Below are positions 5,615 through 12,935 of a stretch of DNA of 12,935 nucleotides, piece after piece. The notes under the pieces were generated by a model. It ran no database searches and was not told the origin of the DNA. It saw only the letters and a list, made by a program, of their open reading frames with translations. Both the position numbers and the translations under genes were made by a program. Source of the DNA: Bacteroidota bacterium (GTDB lineage Bacteria > Bacteroidota > Bacteroidia > Bacteroidales > UBA12481); contig JAUVKA010000058.1 in NCBI GenBank assembly GCA_030592205.1, positions 1 to 12,935 of the forward strand, given 5' to 3'. How positions within the stretch are numbered: position 1 is the stretch's first letter; each line of letters opens with the position of its first letter.

Positions 5615-8023
5615 TCATTCAACTATCCATTCCTGTACCCCGGTTGACCATTCATCCTGCTGAACGATAATTAATTTCATGGCTGTTGTACTTATTGGAG
5701 AGAAGTTTAATTCGTTAAACTGATCTCTGGCTGTGCCATATTCATTTTTAGCCTCAACTTCTATCCAGATATTACCCTTTTTATACATCAGTTTCCAGGA
5801 TTTTGGAACCCGGCAGCCAGCATTGAGATCCTTATCATCGAACCAAAACACTTTGACTTTCGAAACTTCGGCTGGTTCAGAAAAATCATACTGCACCCAT
5901 TCAGTAGATTTTTTCTTGGGCCACCAGTGGATATGTCCAAATTCTTTGCTGGAAGATTTTTTGGGTGCAAGTTGATCATTAACAGTAGATAAGGGTCCTT
6001 TGCATGCCGAGGAGGTAACTTTTGACTTTGACGCAATAGTTGGAGTAGGTTTGGGTGAAGCAGATTCATCTTTTTCAGGTATCCAAACTGTCATTTCACC
6101 ATTCCCTCGGTGCGCCCATGAGTAATATGGTATAGCTGTCATTACTACCTCTTTTTTGTCAAGTGAGCCATCAAGATTAGCAGTCAATGAATATCCCCGG
6201 GTTTCTATTACACCAACTCCGTTCAGCATGCCAGGCACAAAGTGATATTTCATCTCTGGCTCTTCTGACACCATGAGATGCAACACTTGTTTCTCCTCCT
6301 GGTCGGGCCATTCCAGACAGTAAACGAACGGACCCCGCTGAATAGCCACCTGCCCAATGTCAGCTTCTACTTTTTCATTTGCACGGATCCTGCGGATCTC
6401 CATTGGAAAAGTCATCCCAACCTTATCTCCAGCCGTCCATTTACGATTTACCACTGCAAATCCATTTTCTATTTTGTAATCAACCGCTTGTCCATTCACA
6501 TTAATAATCACTTTACGGGAAACAGGATCCACAAAGCTGTAAAGATCGCTCGGAACTACTTCTTCGCCCGTCCACCCCGGTATTCTGATATTTAACTTGA
6601 ACTTAACAGGATTCTCGGGTTGCAAGATGAGCAGCACCTCTTCTTCCCATGGAAAATTGGTTATTTGTTGCAGCTTCACAGATGTGCCTGCAAGTTCCAC
6701 TTCAGCCTGATTCCCCAAATAAAGATTAACGAAAAGGTCATTATCCCTAACAGCATAGACATAACCAGGAATAGAAGGAATAAATCGTGTAAGATTACTT
6801 GGACAGCAAGCACATCCAAACCAGGCACTTCGCTTATGTTGACCCTTTGATTTTAATGGGTTAGGATAGAAAAACCTGTCGCCGCTCATACCTAATCCAC
6901 TAAGCATTCCATTATACAGTGTCCTCTCCAGAACATTGATATATTTGGCATCCCCATGCAGTAAAAACATCCGATGGTTCCAGAAAATATTTGCAATAGC
7001 TGCACAAGTTTCATTATATGCACTCATGTTTGGAAGTGAATAGTTATCACCATATGCCTCCCCGGCACTCATTGATCCAACACCTCCGGTAATGTATAAT
7101 TTTTTCCCAACCACATTATCCCATATCCGATCAATGGCGGTCAAATATTCTTCATCTCCGGTCAATGCAGCTACATCAGCCATCCCGGAATACATGTAAT
7201 TAGCGCGAACAGCGTGACCAACAGCCTCTTCCTGGTCTATAACTTTCTTATGTGCCTGATGATATTCATCCCCCTCCAAGCCTCTGATATCAAGGAAAAA
7301 CTTGGCAAGTTCCAGGTATTCCTGCTTTCCTGTTACACGGTATAATTTGGCTAATCCGATTTCAATTTCCTGATGACCGGGATAGTTTTCTTCTTTTCCC
7401 CATCCAAAATCCTTAACCAGCAGATCAGCACTTTTTGTACATATATCAAGAAAAGTGTTTTTTCCAGTCGACAGATAATGTGCTACACCTGCTTCATACA
7501 TATGGCCAAGATTATATAATTCATGGCTTTGTTGGTGCACAAGCTCCCATCGCCGGCTGCCAGCCCATGGATGAGCACTGTCACCCATAATGGTTCTGTT
7601 TGTATATAGATATCCATCTGGTTCCTGAGCATCTCCTACCCGGGTAATCAGATCATCCAGATATGCTTCCAGCTCAGAATCCGACCTGTTCTCCAAGGAA
7701 TAAGCGGCTCCCTCCATGATTTTATAGACATCCGAATCATCAAAGGGATAAATTGAGCAGAAACCACCTTCTTCTTTACCGGCAGCTATATCAAAATTCT
7801 TAATTCTTCCTGTTTGCTCACTTTGATCAAAAGCATAGGGTATAGTAAGTTTGTGGTTTAATTCAATCCTTGGAGCCCAGAACTGATCATTCACATGAAC
7901 CTGATTAAAACTCACCGGTTGAATAGGGTAATCCCCATCCGACAAGGCTTTCTCCTGACATCCTGTAAAAACACATGCTAGCGGTATTAAAACCAGAAAC
8001 AATTTTGCAGACAATTTTTTCAT
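5615..8023 (-). CDS. GH127-type beta-L-arabinofuranosidase lipoprotein with C-terminal discoidin-like domain
   Basis: I place the start at ATG 8023, giving 802 residues. It begins with a signal and lipobox (VFTGC, C22), so the protein is likely a lipoprotein. A longer in-frame ATG at 8140 would add 39 charged residues before the signal and is unlikely. Residues about 35-640 match the GH127 (formerly DUF1680) fold: an alpha/alpha barrel and then beta-sandwich regions. Key residues known from the Bifidobacterium enzyme HypBA1 are all visible. They are the acid/base Glu in GSMSAGEAY (E322), the zinc ligands E338 and C340 in YNETCAA, and the FGCACCPSN motif whose C406 is the expected nucleophile and C407 a further zinc ligand. 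Residues about 661-802 (TEWVQYDFSEPAEVSKVKVF) form an F5/8 type C-like galactose-binding domain. The likely role is release of L-arabinofuranose from glycans. No SusC/SusD pair lies nearby. Confidence 0.88.
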   Translation of the reverse strand: MKKLSAKLFLVLIPLACVFTGCQEKALSDGDYPIQPVSFNQVHVNDQFWAPRIELNHKLTIPYAFDQSEQTGRIKNFDIAAGKEEGGFCSIYPFDDSDVYKIMEGAAYSLENRSDSELEAYLDDLITRVGDAQEPDGYLYTNRTIMGDSAHPWAGSRRWELVHQQSHELYNLGHMYEAGVAHYLSTGKNTFLDICTKSADLLVKDFGWGKEENYPGHQEIEIGLAKLYRVTGKQEYLELAKFFLDIRGLEGDEYHQAHKKVIDQEEAVGHAVRANYMYSGMADVAALTGDEEYLTAIDRIWDNVVGKKLYITGGVGSMSAGEAYGDNYSLPNMSAYNETCAAIANIFWNHRMFLLHGDAKYINVLERTLYNGMLSGLGMSGDRFFYPNPLKSKGQHKRSAWFGCACCPSNLTRFIPSIPGYVYAVRDNDLFVNLYLGNQAEVELAGTSVKLQQITNFPWEEEVLLILQPENPVKFKLNIRIPGWTGEEVVPSDLYSFVDPVSRKVIINVNGQAVDYKIENGFAVVNRKWTAGDKVGMTFPMEIRRIRANEKVEADIGQVAIQRGPFVYCLEWPDQEEKQVLHLMVSEEPEMKYHFVPGMLNGVGVIETRGYSLTANLDGSLDKKEVVMTAIPYYSWAHRGNGEMTVWIPEKDESASPKPTPTIASKSKVTSSACKGPLSTVNDQLAPKKSSSKEFGHIHWWPKKKSTEWVQYDFSEPAEVSKVKVFWFDDKDLNAGCRVPKSWKLMYKKGNIWIEVEAKNEYGTARDQFNELNFSPISTTAMKLIIVQQDEWSTGVQEWIVE

Positions 8024-8171
8024 GACAAATGAAGATTTACAATATTTTTTCTCAATTATGCTATAAAGGTAGGCACCCTTTTCAAATGTTCCTATTCTAC
8101 TAAATTTTCCTCTCTTATGCACCTTCTTTCGAAAATTCATAACTTAGAAAACTCGTCACTAAACTAATAAT
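8024..8171. promoter_or_regulatory. Divergent promoter region between the GH127 and S9 peptidase genes
   Basis: Both start codons are preceded by AT-rich DNA. On the minus strand TACCTTTA (8071-8064) resembles the -7 element TAnnTTTG and would start GH127 transcripts near 8057, downstream of the rejected long start at 8140. On the plus strand TAACTTAG (8140-8147) is a weaker match, 24 bases before the S9 ATG. Neither has a TTG at 19 bases. No clear operator palindrome is seen. Confidence 0.35.
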
Positions 8172-10562
8172 ATGAAATTTAAAGCTATCCCTCTAATTAG
8201 TATTGGCCTGATAATCATATGCTTCCAGCCAGCACACGCCCAGGTGGAAAACCTGTCTGAACTGAGTATTCAAGAAATTATGGCCAAAGATTATGTGGGG
8301 ATAAGCCCTCAGAGAATCCAATGGGCATCCGATTCAAAACGCATTTTCTTCAACTGGAATCCAGAAAATAAATCAAAGACTTCAGCCTATCAGCTTGATA
8401 TTAAAACTAATGACCCAGTCCCTGTTGACCCCTCGGAGATGCAGGAAGCTTTACCGGCAAGAAAAAATCTTAACCGGAAAGAGAGTCTGGAGTTAATTAC
8501 CCGGGGAGGAGATTTATCAATAGTGAATGTAAAGAAAGGTGATACTTTAACTGTTTTCAGTACCACAAAAAGAATCTCTTCAGCAAATTTTACCCTCTCG
8601 GGGAAAAAGGTCAGTTTTATTATCGATCAGGATCTATATTGGTGGGATAGTGAAACTGGCCAAATCCGCCAGTTGACGAATTTCCAGGAGAAAAAATCTG
8701 TACGGGAAAAACCTGAAAGCAATAAACGAAATGAGCAGGATGAATGGTTATACCAGGAACAGCTTAAACTATTCCCCAAACTAAAAAACTCCGGCAGAAG
8801 GTCACCATCAATGTATTATAGTGGCAGATTCGGTAGGCAAAGCGGAGGGGGAAATGCAACAAGCGGCCCTTCACCCATTTATCTTGATGGCTATTACGTT
8901 TACAATATCCAATTGAGTCCTGACGAGAGATTCGTGATTTATTCACTTTCAAAACAGGGTGAAAGATCTGAAGGCACTAAAATGCCCACCTATGTTACGC
9001 GTTCAGGATATACTGAAATTCAGAACACACGTAGTAAGGTAGGTAACCTGCCAGGGGAAATGAGGATGGGAATATTCGACCTTGAAAGAGATACTGTTTA
9101 TCATGTAGATAATACAAGCATACCGGGTATTTATGATCTTCCTGATTATGCAAAGGATTATCCTGACCGCTATGAGGGAAAGGATCCGATTGAAAGAGCA
9201 GTTCGCTTCTCAGGCCCCAACTGGTCGGATGATGGAATGCATTGTGTTTTGTCAGCAAATGCTTCTGATAACAAAGACCGCTGGCTACTTCTTTTAGATC
9301 TTCCATCTGGTACAACAAAACTCCTCGATAGACAAAGAGATGAAGCGTGGCTTAGGTATGGCAGAGGAATAGGATGGATGCCGGATAATAAACGACTATG
9401 GTATATATCTGAAGCTACCGGATACCGGCATTTATATTGGGTGAATGTTGAAACGGATGAGAAAAAACAACTGACTGATGGGAACTTTGAAGTATCAGGC
9501 CCATATATGTCGAAATCAAAAAAACACTGGTATTTTTCCTCCAATGAAGTTCATCCTGGGGAAAAACATTTTTATCGTATGCCGCTCGAAGGCGGTGAAA
9601 GAGAACAAATAACTTCAATGGTTGGAAGCAATTCTGTACAACTGTCGCCCGATGAAAAAAATCTCGCTATCACTTTTTCTTTTGCCAACCAAATCCCTGA
9701 AATATATATTCAGGAAAACAACGCAGGAGCAGAAGCACAAAAAGTAACTGACTCCCGCTCTGATGTTTTTAAAGCCTATTCCTGGAGGGTTCCTGAATTT
9801 ATCACATTTAAGGCAGATGACAAGGCCACAGTTTATGCCAGACTATATCAGCCTGAGAAGAAAATAAAAAATGGTGCTGCAGTTATTTTTGTTCATGGTG
9901 CCGGTTACCTTCAAAACGCTCACAAATGGTGGTCGACTTATTATCATGAATATATGTTTCATAATATCCTGGTAGATAATGGATATACTGTTCTTGACAT
10001 AGATTATCGTGGAAGTGCCGGGTATGGAAGAGACTGGCGAACCGGAATCTATCGGTTTATGGGAGGGAAAGACCTCAGCGACCAGGTAGATGGAGCAAAG
10101 TTCCTCATTGAAGATTACGAAATTGATCCGGAAAGAATCGGATTATATGGAGGTTCATACGGTGGATTCATTACTCTGATGGCCATGTTCAATGCTCCTG
10201 ATGTATTTGAGGCAGGTGCAGCTCTCCGATCTGTTACTGACTGGGCACACTACAGTCATGGATACACTGCCAATATTCTGAATACCCCTGTTGAGGACAG
10301 CATTGCATATGCTCGCAGCTCTCCCATATATTTTGCTGAAGGCCTGGAGGGGCATCTGCTTATGTGCCATGGCATGATGGATAATAATGTTCACTATCAG
10401 GATATTATCCGCCTTACACAAAGGCTGATCGACCTGGGGAAGGATAATTGGGAATTGGCTTCATATCCACTTGAACAACACAGCTTTACTGATCCCGATG
10501 CATGGACTGATGAATATAAACGGATCTTTAAATTGTTCCAGACCAATTTGAGAAATAAATAA
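8172..10562 (+). CDS. S9 family serine peptidase (DPP-IV/oligopeptidase-like), exported
   Basis: This 796-residue protein has a signal peptide (residues 1-23, ending PAHAQ), an N-terminal beta-propeller of WD/DPP-IV type (about 40-530; repeats with W-S/T-D-D/S and LSPDE motifs) and a C-terminal alpha/beta hydrolase (about 545-796). The catalytic triad is visible: S662 in GGSYGGF, D737 in MMDNNVH and H770 in LEQHSF. HGAGY (575-579) would supply the oxyanion region. The place of the DPP-IV W-x-Y-E-E-E motif, which binds the substrate amino terminus, is taken by WLYQEQL (192-198), so only the middle Glu is kept. A Gly/Ser/Arg-rich stretch follows (about 207-236). The enzyme is probably an active periplasmic peptidase, but strict dipeptidyl-peptidase specificity is uncertain. 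It is the first gene of a likely unit with the TolC gene 10 bases downstream. Confidence 0.9.
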   Translation: MKFKAIPLISIGLIIICFQPAHAQVENLSELSIQEIMAKDYVGISPQRIQWASDSKRIFFNWNPENKSKTSAYQLDIKTNDPVPVDPSEMQEALPARKNLNRKESLELITRGGDLSIVNVKKGDTLTVFSTTKRISSANFTLSGKKVSFIIDQDLYWWDSETGQIRQLTNFQEKKSVREKPESNKRNEQDEWLYQEQLKLFPKLKNSGRRSPSMYYSGRFGRQSGGGNATSGPSPIYLDGYYVYNIQLSPDERFVIYSLSKQGERSEGTKMPTYVTRSGYTEIQNTRSKVGNLPGEMRMGIFDLERDTVYHVDNTSIPGIYDLPDYAKDYPDRYEGKDPIERAVRFSGPNWSDDGMHCVLSANASDNKDRWLLLLDLPSGTTKLLDRQRDEAWLRYGRGIGWMPDNKRLWYISEATGYRHLYWVNVETDEKKQLTDGNFEVSGPYMSKSKKHWYFSSNEVHPGEKHFYRMPLEGGEREQITSMVGSNSVQLSPDEKNLAITFSFANQIPEIYIQENNAGAEAQKVTDSRSDVFKAYSWRVPEFITFKADDKATVYARLYQPEKKIKNGAAVIFVHGAGYLQNAHKWWSTYYHEYMFHNILVDNGYTVLDIDYRGSAGYGRDWRTGIYRFMGGKDLSDQVDGAKFLIEDYEIDPERIGLYGGSYGGFITLMAMFNAPDVFEAGAALRSVTDWAHYSHGYTANILNTPVEDSIAYARSSPIYFAEGLEGHLLMCHGMMDNNVHYQDIIRLTQRLIDLGKDNWELASYPLEQHSFTDPDAWTDEYKRIFKLFQTNLRNK

Positions 10563-10572
10563 AACCTTTGCT

Positions 10573-11916
10573 ATGTTTCGTTCTTCTCTCTGGTTTCTTT
10601 TACTATTCTTAATTTCTGGCAGCCTGGCCGTTTCCCAGGAAAAATGGACTCTCGACAGGTGCATCTCCTACGCCTATGAAAATAATATCCAGCTAAAACA
10701 ACAGAAGCTAACTATTAAGCTGGCAGAGAACAATTTACTTCAATCCCAATTAGAGCTCCTTCCCAGTGTCGGCCTCGGAGCCTCCCAAACATACCGATTC
10801 GGGAGATCCGTAGACCCCCTGACGTATGAATTTGCCACCGAAAACAGCAAGGGTAGCTCTTTTTACGGAAGTTCTGGGGTAGATCTTTTTACCGGTTTTC
10901 GCTCAATCAATTCTATTAAAAAGAATAAACTGAATTTAAAAATAATCCTCCAGGATTATGAACGGGCTAAGAATGATCTGGCTTTAAATATTACCAGATA
11001 TTATCTTCAGATTCTGTTCAATAAGGAACTTAAGGAGATTGCCCGGCAGCAAGTTGGAGTAACAATCCTCCAGGTTAAAAAAACTCAAAGACTGGTTGAT
11101 GCAGGATCCCTGCCCAAGGGTGATAAGTTGGAAATACAGGCTCAACAAGCCGGTGAAGAGCTCAATTTGGTGAATGCTGAAAATCAATTGCATCTTTCGC
11201 TGTTAAGCCTGGCTCAATTACTGGATATTGAAGATATTGGAAGTTTTGATATTGATATTCCCGGTTTTGATAATGTTGTTGTGGAAGATTTTCAGGGTTC
11301 GGCCGAGGAAATATATGAATCAGCAATACTCCTGATGCCCAGGATAAAAAGTGCCGAACTAGAGGTTCAATTTTATGAGCGTGAACTTGCTATTTCTAAA
11401 GGCTGGTTAAGTCCCTCCCTGTCAATGATTGCAAGTTGGGGTTCGGGCTATTCTGATAAAATCCTTGACTATCAAACTGGAAATATTATGGCTTTCCGTA
11501 ACCAGCTTGAGTTTGCCAGTACAACAAGCCTGGGATTTAACCTGCGGGTACCGATATTTAATAGCTGGTCTGGCCAAACTGAAATAAAAAATAGAAAAAT
11601 CGCCGTTTTAAATAGTAGTTATGAGCTTGATCTTGTTAAGAATCAACTACGAAAGGAAATCCAGCAGGCTATGGCTGATGCCCAGGCTGCTCTTAAAAAA
11701 TACAGGGCCACCGATAAAACTCTAACTTCGCTTCAAGAGGCTTTTCGTTACACTGAAAATAAATACAGTGTAGGATTGTTGACCTCACTTGATTACAATG
11801 TGGCAAAAAATAAGCTCACAAAAGCTCAATCAGACCTCCTGCAGGCTAAGTATAACTTCATTTTTAATATACGTATTCTTGATTTCTACCGGGGCATCTC
11901 TGTTGAGCTCAAATAG
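10573..11916 (+). CDS. TolC family outer membrane protein
   Basis: This 447-residue protein has a signal peptide (about 1-21) and the two repeated halves of an outer membrane efflux protein, at about 25-215 and 240-445. These contain long amphipathic helices with heptad-like patterning. Signature stretches include YRFGRSVDP (74-82), the turn into the first membrane strands, LRVPIFNSW (324-332) before the second pair, and YSVGLLTSLDYNVAKNKL (398-415) in the last helix. Such proteins form trimeric channels for type I secretion or RND/ABC efflux. No periplasmic adaptor or inner membrane pump is in the window, so the partner is unknown. The start lies 10 bases after the S9 peptidase stop and tsaB begins 26 bases after its end, so all three are probably co-transcribed. 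Confidence 0.93.
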   Translation: MFRSSLWFLLLFLISGSLAVSQEKWTLDRCISYAYENNIQLKQQKLTIKLAENNLLQSQLELLPSVGLGASQTYRFGRSVDPLTYEFATENSKGSSFYGSSGVDLFTGFRSINSIKKNKLNLKIILQDYERAKNDLALNITRYYLQILFNKELKEIARQQVGVTILQVKKTQRLVDAGSLPKGDKLEIQAQQAGEELNLVNAENQLHLSLLSLAQLLDIEDIGSFDIDIPGFDNVVVEDFQGSAEEIYESAILLMPRIKSAELEVQFYERELAISKGWLSPSLSMIASWGSGYSDKILDYQTGNIMAFRNQLEFASTTSLGFNLRVPIFNSWSGQTEIKNRKIAVLNSSYELDLVKNQLRKEIQQAMADAQAALKKYRATDKTLTSLQEAFRYTENKYSVGLLTSLDYNVAKNKLTKAQSDLLQAKYNFIFNIRILDFYRGISVELK

Positions 11917-11942
11917 ATTTAATAAATGAAAATAATTTAGAA

Positions 11943-12662
11943 ATGGCCCTGATTCTGCATATCGAGACATCCACCCCGGTTTGCTCTGCTGCACTGAGTC
12001 GCGACGGGCATTTGCTGAAACTAATAGAAACCAATGATCCCAGGTCGCATGCCTCCCGTTTAGCTCCATTCATTGACGAATTACTGAAATTTTCGAAACT
12101 GAGTATATCAGATCTGGATGCTATTTCTGTCAGCCTCGGACCGGGTTCTTATACAGGACTCAGAATTGGTGTTTCCACTGCTAAGGGCCTTGCATATGCT
12201 GCCACTCTGCCAATTATCGGAATCTCTACTCTCCAGGCTCTCGCCAACCGTGTGATAATGGAAAACAAGGCAGAGCTAAAAGACCTCGTTACTGATAACT
12301 TCCTCCTCTGTCCCATGATAGATGCCCGACGGATGGAGGTCTATACAGCTTTTTTTTCGCCAACACTAAAATTAGTAAGAGCTGTGCAGGCTGATATTAT
12401 TGAGACAAATACATACCTCGAATACCTGGAATCAGGCCCGGTAGTATTTTTTGGAAACGGAAGCGATAAGTGCAGGGAGATCATCAAGCATCCTAATGCT
12501 ATATTTTTTGAAGGCCTTGAGCCATCAGGCAGGTTTATGATACAATTAGCCGAATCAGCCTGGGAAAGACAGGAGTTTGTAAATACTGCATATTTCGAAC
12601 CCTTCTATCTGAAGGATTTTATAGCAACCATACCAAAAAACAAAATCATCCCTCCACAATAA
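11943..12662 (+). CDS. tsaB: tRNA threonylcarbamoyladenosine biosynthesis protein TsaB
   Basis: This 239-residue cytoplasmic protein is of the ASKHA fold, close to the usual TsaB (YeaZ) length of about 230. It opens with ALILHIETSTPVCSAAL, the first phosphate-type strand of the fold. It carries the diagnostic SLGPGSYTGLRIGVSTAKGL (64-83). PMIDARRMEVYTAFF (124-138) and the terminal EPFYLKDF (219-226) are also typical. TsaB partners TsaD and TsaE to transfer the threonylcarbamoyl group to A37 of ANN-decoding tRNAs (t6A). It lacks the metal-binding His pair of TsaD, which rules out that paralogue. It is 26 bases downstream of the TolC gene with no visible promoter between, so it is probably read from the upstream transcript. 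Confidence 0.95.
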   Translation: MALILHIETSTPVCSAALSRDGHLLKLIETNDPRSHASRLAPFIDELLKFSKLSISDLDAISVSLGPGSYTGLRIGVSTAKGLAYAATLPIIGISTLQALANRVIMENKAELKDLVTDNFLLCPMIDARRMEVYTAFFSPTLKLVRAVQADIIETNTYLEYLESGPVVFFGNGSDKCREIIKHPNAIFFEGLEPSGRFMIQLAESAWERQEFVNTAYFEPFYLKDFIATIPKNKIIPPQ

Positions 12663-12663
12663 G

Positions 12664-12679
12664 CAGCTGGTATCAGCTG
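12664..12679 (+). repeat. Short inverted repeat after tsaB
   Basis: CAGCTG (12664-12669) and CAGCTG (12674-12679) can pair as a 6-base stem with a GTAT loop, starting directly after the tsaB stop. No T-run follows, so it is at best a weak terminator or an mRNA 3'-end stabiliser. Confidence 0.3.
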
Positions 12680-12684
12680 AATAA

Positions 12685-12714
12685 TTGCATAATAAAGAGT
12701 TTAGCTTACTTTTG
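12685..12714 (+). promoter_or_regulatory. Bacteroidota-type promoter of efp
   Basis: TTG (12685-12687), a 19-base spacer and TACTTTTG (12707-12714) match the consensus TTG-N19-TAnnTTTG exactly. Transcription would start near 12721, leaving about 16 bases before the efp ATG at 12737. This indicates that efp is transcribed independently of the tsaB unit. Confidence 0.65.
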
Positions 12715-12736
12715 TCCAGAATCAAATTATACAGAT

Positions 12737-12935
12737 ATGGCAACTACTTCTGATATCCGAAAAGGAATGTGCATTGAACACAATAATCAGCTTTTCGCTA
12801 TTATTGATTTTCAACATGTTAAGCCTGGCAAAGGCCCTGCTTTTGTGAGAACCAAACTGAAAAACATTACTACCGGTCGAGTTATTGATATCACTTTCTC
12901 CGGAGGACATAAAATCAATGAAACACGTGTAGAGC
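12737..12935 (+). CDS. efp: Elongation factor P, N-terminal fragment
   Basis: The frame opens at ATG 12737 and runs off the window after 66 codons. The sequence MATTSDIRKGMCIEHNNQLF and then FQHVKPGKGPAFVRTKLKN is the KOW-like N-terminal domain of EF-P. K32 in the PGKG loop is at the position that is post-translationally modified, or replaced by Arg, in other bacteria, and it contacts the peptidyl-transferase centre. EF-P relieves ribosome stalling at consecutive prolines. No modification enzyme gene (epmA/epmB, earP, ymfI) is present here, so the modification state is unknown. The start has no alternative nearby and sits 74 bases after the tsaB stop, downstream of a good promoter. Confidence 0.95.
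   Translation, partial: MATTSDIRKGMCIEHNNQLFAIIDFQHVKPGKGPAFVRTKLKNITTGRVIDITFSGGHKINETRVE

Noticed and set aside
5615..8023. Polysaccharide utilisation locus
   Set aside because: Only a single glycosidase is present; no SusC/SusD, hybrid two-component sensor, sulfatase or further GH genes are in the window.
8024..8140. Longer start for the GH127 gene at 8140 (39 extra residues)
   Set aside because: The extra residues are basic and polar and would bury the signal peptide and lipobox; the ATG at 8023 gives a standard lipoprotein signal, and a plausible -7 element lies at 8064-8071 inside the extension.
9170..9544. 124-codon minus-strand open frame inside the S9 peptidase gene
   Set aside because: It is antisense to a confident coding region; the translation is rich in Ser, Cys and His with no domain or signal.
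12664..12679. Strong terminator after tsaB
   Set aside because: The stem is only 6 bases and no T-run follows; kept only as a low-confidence inverted repeat.
1..12935. Defence system, prophage, transposon or CRISPR array
   Set aside because: No nuclease, methylase, integrase or transposase genes, no terminal inverted repeats and no regularly spaced direct repeats were seen.

Overview
The window reads as ordinary chromosomal DNA from a member of the Bacteroidota. Three things support this. A secreted beta-propeller protein ends in a type IX secretion (T9SS) type A sorting domain. Two promoters (upstream of the Crp/Fnr gene and of efp) match the Bacteroidota form TTG-N19-TAnnTTTG exactly, and starts lack clear Shine-Dalgarno sequences. 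The TolC and EF-P proteins have the sequence style of that phylum. I cannot name a genus. No rRNA, tRNA, CRISPR array, insertion sequence or integrase is visible.

Layout from left to right. (1) The 3' end of a dipeptidyl-peptidase-IV-like S9 peptidase on the plus strand meets, with no spacer, a minus-strand pair: an M14 zinc carboxypeptidase (4521 to 2878) followed 95 bases downstream by an 845-residue Asp-box/sortilin-like propeller protein with a T9SS tail (2782 to 245). (2) A 447-base gap, 4522-4968, contains a strong hairpin with a U-rich tail and a near-consensus promoter. (3) Next comes a Crp/Fnr-type regulator on the plus strand (4969-5604), convergent after 10 bases with a GH127-type beta-L-arabinofuranosidase lipoprotein on the minus strand (8023 to 5615). 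(4) A 148-base divergent promoter region separates this from a plus-strand run that looks like one transcription unit: a full-length S9 peptidase (8172-10562), a TolC-family outer membrane protein (10573-11916) and tsaB (11943-12662). (5) The window ends in the first 66 codons of efp, which has its own promoter.

Functionally, most of the genes concern the cell envelope and nutrient scavenging. Two S9 peptidases and an M14 carboxypeptidase would break down peptides in the periplasm or at the surface. The propeller is exported across the outer membrane. The GH127 lipoprotein would release arabinose from plant- or algal-type glycans. tsaB (t6A tRNA modification) and efp (rescue of polyproline stalls) are core translation genes. 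I found no convincing new multi-gene system. The points most worth checking are the plus-strand hairpin with no gene upstream of it (a candidate small RNA), the altered DPP-IV glutamate motif in the complete S9 enzyme, and the orphan GH127.
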